NCBI GenBank assembly: GCA_022702545.1
Contig: JAHRBC010000004.1
Coordinates: forward strand, 4,990,001-5,054,000
Source of the DNA: Phycomyces nitens
Lineage: Eukaryota; Mucoromycota; Mucoromycetes; Mucorales; Phycomycetaceae
DNA: 64,000 bases
Reading direction: 5' to 3'
Shown here: in pieces, positions 35,275 to 46,092 of the stretch
Position numbering within the stretch: the stretch's first letter is position 1
Layout: each line of letters opens with the position of its first letter
Notes under the pieces: generated by a model
Told to the model about the DNA's origin: nothing
Databases searched by the model: none
The model's input: only the letters and a program-made list of their open reading frames with translations
Translations under genes and position numbers: made by a program

Positions 35275-36069
35275 ATGTCAGCAGACCTCAATAAGTGTCC
35301 TGGGTTTAAGAAGAGACAAAACCCTACCTTTTGGCTTCTACAATATGAACAAACGATAGAAAACAAGAAATTGGATGACAATACTAAAATCATGTTGGCT
35401 CAAAGATGCTTCAAAGGAAGTGTCTATCAATGGGCTCTATACCAGGACAATACTACCTGGGAAGATTTCAAAGAAGAATTCATCAAACAATTCAGCAAAA
35501 AGATTAGTCTCACTAAGGTAGTCAGTTGTATCCTCAAATTTTCAATGAAGAAAAGGGAGACTGCTTCCCAGTACATCCAAAGATTCAAAAAGTTACACAA
35601 ACAATACGAGCTAGAAAGAAAAAGGCTTATGAGAAAGGCTCTTCTAGAACAAGAATCGGATGAAGGAGAGACTCCTCAAATGAAAGCAGAAAGGATAAAA
35701 GCAGGAATCCAAAGCAATGAAGAGTTTGCCAAAATGACTATCACTGAGAGAGGTTTCATAAAGAAATTCATCCATGGCATCTGCTCTCGCACTCTCAGAA
35801 GCTTACTCAAGAGTGAAGAACCATCTACTCTTAAGGAAGTTTGTCTATCCCTCAAATGTAACAGTGACTCAGATGACGAGTCAGAGTCAGATTCGTCTGA
35901 ATCTGATAGTTCAACTCCAAGTGTTTCAAATTCATTGAGTGAAGAATCCAGCTCAGAAGATGAAAAACAAAGAAGAAAATCCAAAAACAAAACAAAAATC
36001 AACCAAACCCCAAGAACCCAAAATAAAGGACAAAACCCAAAAGACCAAGTCAAAGGATTCGAACAATAG
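35275..36069 (+). CDS. Gypsy2 Gag-like protein
   Basis: An open frame of 264 residues with a retrotransposon Gag core: FWLLQYEQTIENKKLDD, AQRCFKGSVYQWALYQDN, WEDFKEEFIKQF and the helix FIKKFIHGICSRTLRSLL. The C-terminus is Ser/Asp/Glu-rich and then Lys-rich. No CCHC zinc knuckle is present, probably because the gag-pol junction is deleted. It overlaps the pol frame. Confidence 0.8.
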   Translation: MSADLNKCPGFKKRQNPTFWLLQYEQTIENKKLDDNTKIMLAQRCFKGSVYQWALYQDNTTWEDFKEEFIKQFSKKISLTKVVSCILKFSMKKRETASQYIQRFKKLHKQYELERKRLMRKALLEQESDEGETPQMKAERIKAGIQSNEEFAKMTITERGFIKKFIHGICSRTLRSLLKSEEPSTLKEVCLSLKCNSDSDDESESDSSESDSSTPSVSNSLSEESSSEDEKQRRKSKNKTKINQTPRTQNKGQNPKDQVKGFEQ

Positions 36070-38560
36070 GATCAATAACCATGGCAACGAAATCGAACAA
36101 TTAGTCAAAGGCATTAAAGAAATGAGTCTAATGCTTGGTGAAATCAAAGCAATGGGTTCCCGGACTAAAACAGGAGACCAAAGACTTGTCACGCAGTTCC
36201 AAGATCTCAATAAGGTCACAGTCCATGATACTTGGCCACTTCCCAATATATCAGACTTGTTAGAAGCACTGGGTGGTGCCAATGTATATTCAGCCCTTGA
36301 CATGCTCAAAGGGTTCCACCAGATTTCAGTCGACAAAGACTCTATCCCAAAATTGACAATCGCAACTCCTTGGGGGAATTACTCCTATAGAGTAATGCCC
36401 TTTGGCATACAAAATGGTCCTAGTACATTTTCGAGAGCAATTCACATGGCTATGCTCCCGTTCCTAGAGAAGTTTGCTGTGGCGTACATCGACAATGTAA
36501 CAGTGTATTCCAATACTTTTGAAGAGCATTTCAACCATCTAGAGCTAATATTTAAAAGGCTCACTGAAGTTTGTATGAAACTAAACTCAAATAAGTGTTT
36601 TCTTGGTCAAAATGATATCGACCTCCTGGGATTCAACGTCTTGCCTAGTGGCATTTGCCCTCTCAAAAATAAAGTGCAGAAGATTCTTGACTTCCTGCGT
36701 CCCACAAACAAAACCAGAATTAGAGCGTTTGTTAACCTCTGTAGATTCTACAGGAGACACATCCAACTGTTTAGCAATCTGGCCACTCCGTTGAATGAAC
36801 TGCTTAAGAAAAAAATAGAATTCCATTGGTCTACTGCTTGTGAAAACTCATTCAACCAACTAAAGCAATCAGTTGCTGACGCTGTCACTCTTCATTTTCC
36901 CAACCCAGAGGTTCCATATCTGCTATACACTGATGCATCTGACATTGGTATTGGTGCGGTGCTAGCTCAAGAAGATGAGAATGGAGTTGAAGGACCAATC
37001 TGTTTTATATCCAGAAAGTTGCAACCGTCAGAGGTAAAATACCCCACTGTCGAGAAAGAACTCCTTGCCATCATCCATGCTTTTAGAAAACTTTGCAAAT
37101 ATCTCTTCGACAAGCCTTTCACTTTATTTACTGACAACTCTGCCATGAGTTATTTGTTTACCAAAACCAACCCGCATCAGAGACAACAAAGATAAATTCT
37201 AGCAACCCAAGAATTCAGGTTTAGGGTAGTACACATCCCTGGAAAAACAAATGTTGTGGCCGATGCACTTTCAAGGTATCCACCTCCTGAAGGCTTCCAA
37301 GAATCCAATGGAGAAGACGACTTAGAAGCTTTGTATGACCATTTCATGATTGAAGAAACAAACTACAAGAAATGACTTCTTGATATTCTCTACTATCTCC
37401 GTCACCTGGGATCCTCAATCGTTAGTGCAACAACCTGCAACAAAGCACTCAAATACAAATTACAAGACAATTATCTTTATTGTCAAGTTGGGCTGCAATT
37501 TGTTCAGATACCATTCATTGATGAAAGATCTAAGATTCTATTTGAGGTTCATGAAGGGCATGGCCATTTTGGTCAACATGCATCCTGGGCCCGATTGTAC
37601 GTCTCTTATTGGTGGCCTGGCGCTTTTGAAGAATTGAAGGTACATATAACTTCATGTCTTCAATGTCAGCTATACGCCAGGGTCTCGAAATGCCCTTCAC
37701 TTGGATCTGTTCCAGTACACCATCTTTTTGAACAATTTGTCATTGATTTCATAGGCCCTTTCCCGAAATCTCTCAAAGGAAATCAATATATCCTAGTTGC
37801 AACCAAATGTTTTACCCGTTGGCCAATTGCTGAGGCTGTGCCAAGAGCAGATGCTCCAACTGTAGCCACGTTTCTATATGAACACATCTTTTGCCAGTTT
37901 GGCCTACCAACCCACCTTTTATCAGACAATGGGCTACATTTTGATAACGAAGTCATCAAAAATTTCCTTTCTCTCATCAAGATGCACCATAAATTTGCAT
38001 CACCTTATCATCCCTAAACCAATGGTATGGTAGAAAAGTTGAATGGAACCCTAACAGCAGCCATAAAGAAACTATCTGTCAATAAGCCCAACAATTGGGA
38101 TTTTCATCTACCCACAGTCTTATACTCATATCGAACCAAAGCTCATGAAGTCATACGCGTTTCACCTTTTGAGTTGCTGTATGGTCAACCACCAAGATCT
38201 TTTCGTCAGGATTTTCTTCAGAACTTTGGCCAGGCATTGGGATTTGAAAGGTTGAATAAGCTTGTTGACAGATCAATCATGTCTGAAGATCAACCTATTG
38301 ATTACCCAGACCAACCTGTAGAGGAAAATCCACTAGAGCCAGGCACTAAAGTACTTAGGGTCAGAGCCAACAAAACCAGTAAACTTGATACGACTTTTAA
38401 ACCCAAAGTTTTTACTGTTATTGCCGGTTTTGGTAATAGTGCTTACCAATTGGCCAATCTACAAGGACGACTTTGGAAAAGAAGAGTGAATTGTTCAATG
38501 TTGCATCGCTTCAAGGAATGTAATAACATCCCATCTGCTAGCTTATTGAGGGGAGGATGA
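35939..38560 (+). pseudogene. Gypsy2 pol: truncated RT, RNase H, integrase
   Basis: The frame enters reverse transcriptase abruptly at LNKVTVHDTWPLPNI, so protease and the RT N-terminus are missing. The catalytic box is YIDN instead of YxDD. RNase H follows (LLYTDASDIGIGAVLAQE). A TAA near 37192 takes the place of Trp in the usual RWIL..QEF context. A frame shift or short loss occurs near 37370. The integrase has D (FVIDFIGPF), D (LLSDNGLHF) and E (NGMVEKLNG), interrupted by TAA near 38016 where Gln is expected. Confidence 0.88.
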
Positions 38561-39122
38561 AATGGGGACCCTCGTTTCCATCTTTTTGAGATTAGGTGAT
38601 CTCATTCTGTCAGGAGCGGACTAGGATTGGCACTCAGTCCTAGCCCTATCCAATCATAAGGCATTGCCTTATTAAGAAGGTTAATAAGCAATGACTAGCA
38701 GACTAAGCAATGACAAAGAAGTAGCTAGAAACGGTCTACTTAGTAATAGCTACTCATCTCTTAGTCAGTAACAACTTATATCATATATCTCAAAACATAT
38801 AAATATCACAAATATTCCAACAAATAAACATTATCTTTATCTTCATATTCATTCTAAATTATCAACTCTTATTGTGTGACTTCTCGCACATTACAATTCT
38901 GGTTTTCCTATTTTACAATTTCTATTCAATTCCTATAACTACCAAATAACCAATAGTTAATTATCCCCGCCCTTCTTCCTTATTATTATAATTTACCTAA
39001 CCTCATAACTTAACCAACAATTACCTTTCAGTACAAAGTTAACACATATTTATCCAAATCAAATATTATCTCTAACAATACCACAGTTGGTTTTTATTAA
39101 ATAAACAAATCAAATCATATCA
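38558..39122 (+). repeat. Gypsy2 3' LTR, split by a solo LTR
   Basis: Begins TGAAATGGGGACC directly after the polypurine tract and ends ATCATATCA, followed by the GCTG duplication. Internal bases 38608-38899 are absent from the 5' LTR. Confidence 0.9.
38608..38895. repeat. Solo LTR nested in the gypsy2 3' LTR
   Basis: 288 bp beginning TGTCAGGAGCGG and ending CACATTACA, flanked by ATTC at 38604-38607 and 38896-38899. It contains a TATA-like CATATAAATATC. No coding sequence. It must postdate gypsy2 insertion. Confidence 0.85.
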
Positions 39123-39126
39123 GCTG

Positions 39127-40490
39127 CTATATGCAAGCATGTTCATTCTTTTGTCCACCTTGGTTTTGGCAGCCCTGGTTGGCCTCTTCTTTGCCTACCA
39201 TGCAAGGCTGGGGGTTTGGGTCTTTTGGATCCTGATCACCAACAGCGTGCTCTCCAACTGCGATAGATTCTTCCCATTTTGCATTCTCAATCGTTTTCTT
39301 GATCTTTTTCCTTTTTATTACCTTATTTAGAATTTTTACTTCCTCTTCACTTTTGTTCTCCTTCTGCTAGTATAGCTCTGCTGTTTCCCTGTAGTACTGT
39401 GAGTTGCCCCAGTTCCCTACTGCCGATTCACCGTGCCTGCTCTCATCTGCTTCCCAATGCTCTTTCTCCCACACTCAGTGTAGCACCTTTGGTGGTTCTT
39501 GAGTTCCCCCTGGCTTCTGTTTAGACTTTTGTCCTGCCATTTGTTTCTCCGGAAATGAATCTCAAGTCACTTCTTGTCTCAGATGCCTTTCTGGTAGATG
39601 ATGATGGACGTCTCTGTCCATGACTTCGTGGCAATTGCCCAAGAGCACAGAACCATATTGGCCAATTCTTCAGCAAGATCAATGCTGGTAGAATGATCTA
39701 TTGTCCTTGGTTTCTTCTGTATCTTCAACTCCCGTCTCCCACCTCACCTTCTCTGCCTGGTCTCTTTTCTCTCCTCTCTGTGGTCCTTCTGGACAAATGC
39801 CCTTTGGGCAAAGCATCCACAGGATCACTGCGCCAGCATCTTTGTCCATCCCCACCTCCACCTCTTCTCCCTCCTGCTCGTTGGTGTCATTTTTGGTCCC
39901 TGGTTATTCCACACCATTGTTGCACTTTGTGGTGGAAAGTGATATGGCAGCAAATTCCCACCCAACTGGCCATTAACACTATCATGCCTCATACCGTATG
40001 TGACCCCATGTGCTTGGTGTGCTCTACCAACACCAAAGACCAAGACCATTTCCTCTTCTTCTGTCCTAAGAAACACCAGGTGTGGAACGTAGTCCTCTCT
40101 CATTTCTGCTGGGGCTAGACTCTGGATGACGTTCATCAGATACTGACATCTTGTCAACTCCCCTGTGCTTCTCCCACTTGGGATACTCAGATTTTGGTGG
40201 TGGTTATAACAGCCAAGGCAATTTGGAATGCCCATTGGATGTTTGTCTTTGACAATCAGCCTTTTCTTCTTGGAGTAGTGGCTACAAAGGCCTCCAGTAC
40301 TATAGAGAGACAGCAAGCTATACTAGCTTAAGGAGCTTTATTTTTCTTTCCTTTCTTTTACTTATTTTCCTTACTTTTTTATCATTTATATTGTCCTTTT
40401 ATCTTATTCCTTTCCTCCAAGTCCAATTAATGGAAATCTAGAAGCTGCACGCCTTGTGTGATGGCAGATCAATATAATACTAAAAAAAAA
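39127..40490 (+). pseudogene. LINE1 segment 4: C-terminal part with zinc-binding domain and A tail
   Basis: The frame continues from 34892: LPCKAGGLGLLDPDHQQRAL, then a TAG where Trp is expected (near 39269). A later frame encodes the zf-RVT region (about 39930-40110): WWKVIWQQIPTQLAINTIMP, CDPMCLVC, DHFLFFCPKK. Several stops lie between. The segment ends in nine A residues at 40482-40490, the LINE 3' terminus, joined directly to an internal part of element E. Confidence 0.82.
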
Positions 40491-40696
40491 TTTAAGTTTT
40501 GCGCTGTTTGAGGGCATTTAAATATTCTATATTGGATTCTTGTACACCAGTAGATAGGATGATTCAGTTCACCCCCATATCTTTTTAGTCTACTACAGAT
40601 CATGATTATATATTACCAAAAGCATAGTAAAACTATACAATTAAGTAGCTTATTTTATAAGTTTTATCTACATAATACCCTTAGACTTTTGTAGTG
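40491..40696. mobile_element. E: right end of an A-type CACTA element
   Basis: 206 bp nearly identical to 20148-20352 of element A, ending CTTTTGTAGTG at 40696. To the right, LINE2 endonuclease sequence continues on -. To the left is the LINE1 A tail, showing that LINE1 inserted into E and E into LINE2. Confidence 0.85.
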
Positions 40697-41160
40697 GGCC
40701 ATTAGTATGCTTCGTGGTGGAGGTGGTTGTTCAAAACATAGATGGTGGTTGAGTAGTGAGTAAAATTGCCCCCTCTGTTTGCTTTGTGCAGGAGCATAGA
40801 TAACATACACAGTGATTGGCTCACAGAGTTGGTGCAAGTGGTAGATTCTGGCAGTAAGTAGGCATCCATTAGTTAGGCTGGTTGGGTCGAATGAGTTATA
40901 TAAAGGCATAATGAGATAGTCTGGGTTGAAAGACAAAAGGCTGCAATGTTGAGACCATGTGCTTGATTTGGCTTGTAAGAGAAGTGAAATGGATGACTGT
41001 ATTTGTTCTGTGTCTGTGTAAGTTTCTTAGAGTGTGAGGATGTCATATTTTTGTTTTCAGATGTGTTCTGCGAAGGGGCGTCTGGGTTCAGTCAGCACCT
41101 TCTTCAAGCCTCTGCAGTTGAGCGAGGCTATTTTCAGTTGGTGTGTCATACTTACTGCTC
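40697..41160 (-). pseudogene. LINE2 endonuclease segment
   Basis: On -, near 41150, the frame reads KIASLNCRGLKK (start of an AP-type endonuclease) and ETYTDTEQIQSS with a TAA replacing the Gln expected in LQET. It then continues to PITVYVIYAPAQSKQRGQFY and RSILMA, where element E cuts it just before the expected GDFN motif. Another stop is present after FAEHI. The reverse transcriptase would lie beyond the left end of E, outside the window. Confidence 0.78.
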
Positions 41161-41524
41161 CAGGTCCCCATTGACGGGAACCTTGCTGGCAGGTGAATAT
41201 GTGTTAGTTCCTTTGCCAGGATTTCCTTGGCGTGAACTTTCAATAATGTTGTTACAATCAATTCCATTTCTTGTTTGCAAGCTTTTAGCACACAGGGTTT
41301 TGTTGTTGTTGTGGTTGTGTTTGGCCAACCCTCTATCATCTTTGTCAATGACACCTTGAGTATCACTGAGCTTATGGAAGGTAGCAGTATCCACTGTCCC
41401 TTTCTCAGAGATGACTGGGTTACCAGTGGTCATAGCACTGCAACTATGCTGTATTAAACTGTCTTGTGGAGGTTGTTCTCACTTGTACTTGGCCTCCAAT
41501 TCTCAAATAGTCTTGTTAACCCAG

Positions 41525-41904
41525 TGTTGTATCCAAGATAATCGTAGATTGAAACATTAACACAAATTACCAATATTGAAACATATTGAATAACCGACCT
41601 ACTGGAAGTGCACTAAAGAGGGTACCTTTCCAAATACATTATTCATACGTAAAGACATACTAACAACTAGTACTAACACACTGGTTAATAGTACTAAGTA
41701 AAATAACAAGTCATATCTAATAGTTGGTAGAGAGAACAGACATTACATGATATCATCATATCATCACTAGCACTCATCTCAATGTCTATATAAACGCACA
41801 ATACGAATAGCAATAGTCTTCATCTTATTCACAAATTCTCTCTCTCTTAATAAACAAAGTCTCAGTGTACTCTTGTCCGTGCTTTGTTTTCCTCTGATTT
41901 AACA
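41525..41904. repeat. Solo LTR inside LINE2
   Basis: 380 bp from TGTTGTATCCAAG to GATTTAACA, with CCCAG on both sides (41520-41524 and 41905-41909). It has a TATA box (TCTATATAAACGC, about 41785) and an AATAAAC motif near 41850. No internal coding sequence remains. Confidence 0.85.
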
Positions 41905-43380
41905 CCCAGTTGTCTTTCTGGACCAGCACAGCCTGCATGTCTTTCTGCTGCTGAGCCATCTGTGCAATTTCCTGCTGTAGCTTGAAATTGGTCTCTCTCA
42001 TAAGGCTATAGTCATTATCTGGTTGCTGACTAGCAGCACTCTTGTTATTAGCCTGATATGTTGTATGATCATTGTAGCGCTGTTGCTTGGTATCCCTGCT
42101 TCCAGTCTCATCTGGGCATTGTGCACGGATGTGTCCTGGCTGCTTACATCTATAGCAAAGATGAGGGGATTTCGTTTTCTGAGGACATTGTGCTTTCTTA
42201 TGTCCTTTGCCGTGGCAATAGTTGCAGGCAATTGGCATGTTTTGTCATTTGGCATATACTTCATGTTCACCTCTAAAATCGATTTTGCGTCTCAAAGAGA
42301 GGTGTGGTAAATTAGGGGTTTTGGGAACTTATAGATACTGTGAGAGTGTTATTTATTGAAGAAAGAATATTATGGTAGTTTATATAGTTATTATTCTAGT
42401 TCCCTTGTTCTATTAATCTCTATTGTGTAATGGTCAGTTATCACTGTAGTAGTGTGAAGTGTACATGTGCCTGGTGTGTAACTGCTCCTGGGATGTTATC
42501 TTGCCATGGTCATTAGCAAAGAGGAACCAGATATCGGTTGTGGAGTTTGTATTTCACTCAGCTGTCGTGTGTATACCACAAGAGGTATGTAACTCCTTCA
42601 ACTGGAGTATTATCCAGCATTACAAAGCCTTTTCCCCCGAAGAGTTTAAATTGGGGGTTCATATAGAGGCCAATATGGATAACTCTGCCAAATTGGCCTA
42701 ATACTTCTTTAACCTGCAATTCTAATTTCTTAGAGTTGTGGTGGCAACTTGTCTAAATGTACTCTGATAACATTACTGTCACCACCAAGGGTGAGGGTGG
42801 CAAGGAAGGTTTGGTGTTGGACCACAACACCTTCAGTGCAAGCATGAGGTACACCCTCAGCAGTGTCAAAGAAAATAATTACTATATTGTGATCTTTACA
42901 GTCCTGCCCCAAAGCGCCTACTACTCTGGGGTATTGTGATTTCAGTGCCTGGAAAAACTGTGAGGCATCTAAGCCACTGTTGGTGATGTCAAATACTACA
43001 GAGTTGTCTTCATTTGAGGAAATCTAAAGCTTGTTCACTTGATTTTGTTCAATCTGCTGTTTTGCAGATGCATTGTCAAAAATGGTGGTAGGTTTTCCTC
43101 TAGCAATGCGGGCCCAATTGCCAAAAATTGGCACAGGACTTTGTGCATTGAGGTTGAGGGAATGGGTATATGGAGTGGTCTCCATGGGTAAATGAGTGGC
43201 AAGAGGTGAGGTTTGGGTTGGCGGAGGTCTCCATGGTGGGTCATTTGACTGATCAGTAGATTTAAGCTGATTATGAGATCCAATGTTTTGTGACATTTTG
43301 GTTCTTGGTAGTACCTGAATACATCAATTGAAACGAGGGGAGTATAGGTTTTGGATTAGCCCTTTTCTTGATTGCTCACT
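41905..43380 (-). pseudogene. LINE2 ORF1-like protein with RRM-like region and two CCHC knuckles
   Basis: From Met at 43296 the frame is Pro/Thr-rich, then passes through stops and shifts to an RRM-like part around 42912-42600 (VIRVHLDKLP, EVLGQFGRVIHIGLYM, GKGFVMLDN). It ends with two zinc knuckles near 42100-42230 (CNYCHGKGHKKAQC and CYRCKQPGHIRAQC). This order is typical of LINE ORF1 proteins. Bases about 42300-42480 carry a TATA-like AT-rich stretch that may be another small insertion. The 5' end is near 43380, where A-type CACTA sequence begins. Confidence 0.72.
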
Positions 43381-43626
43381 TTAGACGGCGTTAAGAATAT
43401 TTGGTAGTTCTATTGGATGGACATTAAAATATGTCCTTATTTTTGTTGATTATTAAACTACAATATTTTCTCTCCCTTTTGAAAGTTGTAAAGTTAATAT
43501 TCATGGGGGTGATTAAAATGAATTATCAGATATAGGTAATTTTACAAGACCTTGACTTAAAACTGATTAGAGTCTTTCTTGATTAAATAAAGCATCTAAC
43601 TGTAAAATGAAAATGACAATTATATT

Positions 43627-44335
43627 ATGTTTTTGGGATTATTGGTTTTACAGACCGCACTTTTTTTAGGGGTAAATCACCTTGGAATGCAAATTATTTT
43701 TTGTTCTTTCTCTTTTGCCTCTTGCTCTTATACACATACTGGTAATTATTTTATTCTTATTATTTTATGTAATTACTTAATAATTTTGCAATTATCTTTA
43801 CAGATAATCAATAGGCTTCTCCTCTTTGGTCATTTTACATGGTTTAATAAGATAAAATAATATTTGCTCAAAGCTTCTCTTTACTAATGACTTGATGTCT
43901 CTAGTCATCACGGCTTCAAATGTCACTCAGTCTTGTAATGAAACATCATGGTAAGCTATTATATTATTACAAATCATACATATCCCTTTACTTATATAAA
44001 TATAATTATGTTATATTCTCTATTAGATATATTAAGAATATCATCTGCATGCCTGAATAGACAATCACACAGGTAAGCAAACCGCTGATAATATAGTATA
44101 TATGAATATCCAGAATACTAATAACTTTACAATTCTTAGACAATCTCAACTGACAGCTAATATGCTGAAATATTCTCATGAATCTATCAAGTAGTATATC
44201 TACTCATGATATCAACATTGTAAGTACAACAGCAAATAATTTGATCCATTACGATTATTTAATTAATCTTTGCTCCTATTACTATTAAATAGCACCATTC
44301 TCCTCCAAGACAGTATTCAATATCTATCAGGTAGG
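43627..44335 (+). other. Element C micro-exon unit
   Basis: The first exon from 43627 encodes a hydrophobic start (MFLGLLVLQTALFLGVN...) and ends ACACATACTG|GTAATT. Blocks with AG/GT borders follow at about 43803-43829, 43905-43952, 44028-44073, 44140-44220 and 44293-44330. It has the same organisation as in A, B, D and T1. The second, A-like partial unit follows at 44912-45482. Confidence 0.38.
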
Positions 44336-44800
44336 AACTTGTTGGTCTTGCTAGATGCAAAATATCAAACAATACTCTAGAAATAGCATATATATTATTA
44401 TTATATGATTAGAGCATTCATCTAGAAATATATATATTAAATAAATAAAAAAATAAATAAAAAACGATTTATTTTTTAAAAATCAACAAACAAATAAGGC
44501 TTATATGTAAATGTATGATACGGTACTTTTCAGTCTAAAAGACCTTATTTCCCTTTGCTTTTCAGCCTAAAGAGATGAGTTACTGAGGTTAAAAGTAAAG
44601 GATATGAATAGATTGTAAATTGCAATATTGCGATTAGCTTTATATGGCACAAAATACAATAAATAGTAGGCTTACTTGACACAAAAAATATAATAAACTA
44701 GACCTCTTTAATAACAGAAAAGTTGGGGGGTATCAAAAGTTTTTAAAGCGGAACTAAAGGCCTATTTCTCTGATAGACCAGGCATCATTCCCTATAGTAT

Positions 44801-44911
44801 CACTCATATTTGTATGGTGGAGAAATATAGATTGAAATAATAATAAATCGATGATGATACTTTAATACTACAGATATTTCTCCACCATAAAATCGTATAC
44901 TTTTTGCAGTG
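44801..44911. mobile_element. MITE-like hairpin with CACT/AGTG ends
   Basis: 111 bp beginning CACTCATATTTG and ending TTTTTGCAGTG. An internal inverted repeat (TGGTGGAGAAATAT at about 44814 and its complement at about 44874) would fold most of it into a stem. It is inserted in C at a point where element A is continuous (19164). No coding capacity. The flanking triplets TAT and ATA do not form an exact direct repeat. Confidence 0.5.
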
Positions 44912-46092
44912 ATACTCTGGTAATTAATTCTTTTCTTTCTCTTGTAAATATATTTTTTACTCAATATATTTTATTATTCATAGGTAACTGCTTATAAATA
45001 TATTATGGGGCTCTCTATTGCACTTGGCTGTATATCCAAAGGTAAGATCATATTATGCTAAAGCTATTCTTTATTAACCAAATCACTCTTTTATATATAG
45101 CCACAAATTCTATTTTTCTATCTATCTCAATATAATATTCTGGTAAACCTTTTATATTATAAATATGTCCTCTTTAATAACATCTATAACAGACATCTTG
45201 CTATGCTCTTATATTGATTCCCGATTGAAATTATCTGGCCATTCCAATGGCTATATCTTGTAAGTAAACTAATATTTTAGTATTACATATTGTTTATCTA
45301 CAAATATTAATATATATCTATTAGACAATAATCATTTGTTGGTATATTACAGAGAGTCTATCAAATGTTCTATTTATTATATTAAAAATGTAAGTATAAG
45401 AATGAATGATTTATATAAAAATAATTTACTAACAATCTTCTCTTTTACTTTTAGACAGTATTGGCTTTCTCTCAGCTAGGTAAGTATCCTGGCTCTATTA
45501 AGAACCAGTTGATGGTGCTGACCAAGAAATATCGATTGGTAGAATAGATATACCAAAGAAATAATCTAGAGACTAGAATATATAGCGCAAATGTATTTTT
45601 TATCAAATAAAACAAAAAATAAAAATTTTCAGAATCTATTGCTCCAAAAAACAATAAACCAGAGAGGCTTGTTTGCATAGAATAACTACAATTACCTTGC
45701 AATAGTCTACAATCATCCTTGATGGACTGTTAAAACATATTATAAAACCCACTATAAAATATAATGAAAGATAAAACTGGTTGTTTGTAAGTGGTCAATC
45801 TCCCTGACACAAACTGTCTGTGTATCGTAAAATACAATGCAAAAAAGGGTAGATCGACTAGGAATATATTGTGGCTACAATGTATATTTAAGTTTTGCAC
45901 TGTTTGAGGGCATTTAAATATTCTACATTGGATTCTTGTACACCAGTAGGTAGGATGATTCAGTTCACTCCCATATCTTTTTAGTCTACTACAGATCACG
46001 ATTATATATTACCAAAAGCATAGTAAAACTATACAATTAAGTAGCTTATTTTATAAGTTTTATCTACATAATACTCTTAGACTTTTGTAATG

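Larger units (their letters stand above)
34893..39122 (+). mobile_element. Gypsy2: Ty3/gypsy element inserted in LINE1
   Basis: The two LTRs begin TGAAATGGGGACC and end ATCATATCA. The direct repeat GCTG flanks the element (34889-34892, 39123-39126). A primer-binding-like TGGTGCCTTC lies 5 bp after the 5' LTR, and the purine tract GAGGGGAGGA directly precedes the 3' LTR. Coding content is gag and a shortened, mutated pol. The 3' LTR is longer because a solo LTR is inserted in it. Confidence 0.92.
43381..46092. mobile_element. C: non-autonomous A-type CACTA element
   Basis: Starts with left-subterminal sequence (GACGGCGTTA, TTCTATTGGAT) like element A about 90 bp from its end. Bases 44912-46092 match 19164-20352 and end CTTTTGTAATG, one base off the A terminus. 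Neither transposase nor companion is present. LINE2 inserted at its left. At right it abuts gypsy3 RNase H exactly within the TGLGAVL motif. Confidence 0.75.

Noticed and set aside
26801..40696. F left end paired with the right end at 40696 as one element
   Set aside because: Flanks differ (GCA versus GGC), and the left neighbour is gypsy4 protease while the right neighbour is LINE2 endonuclease.
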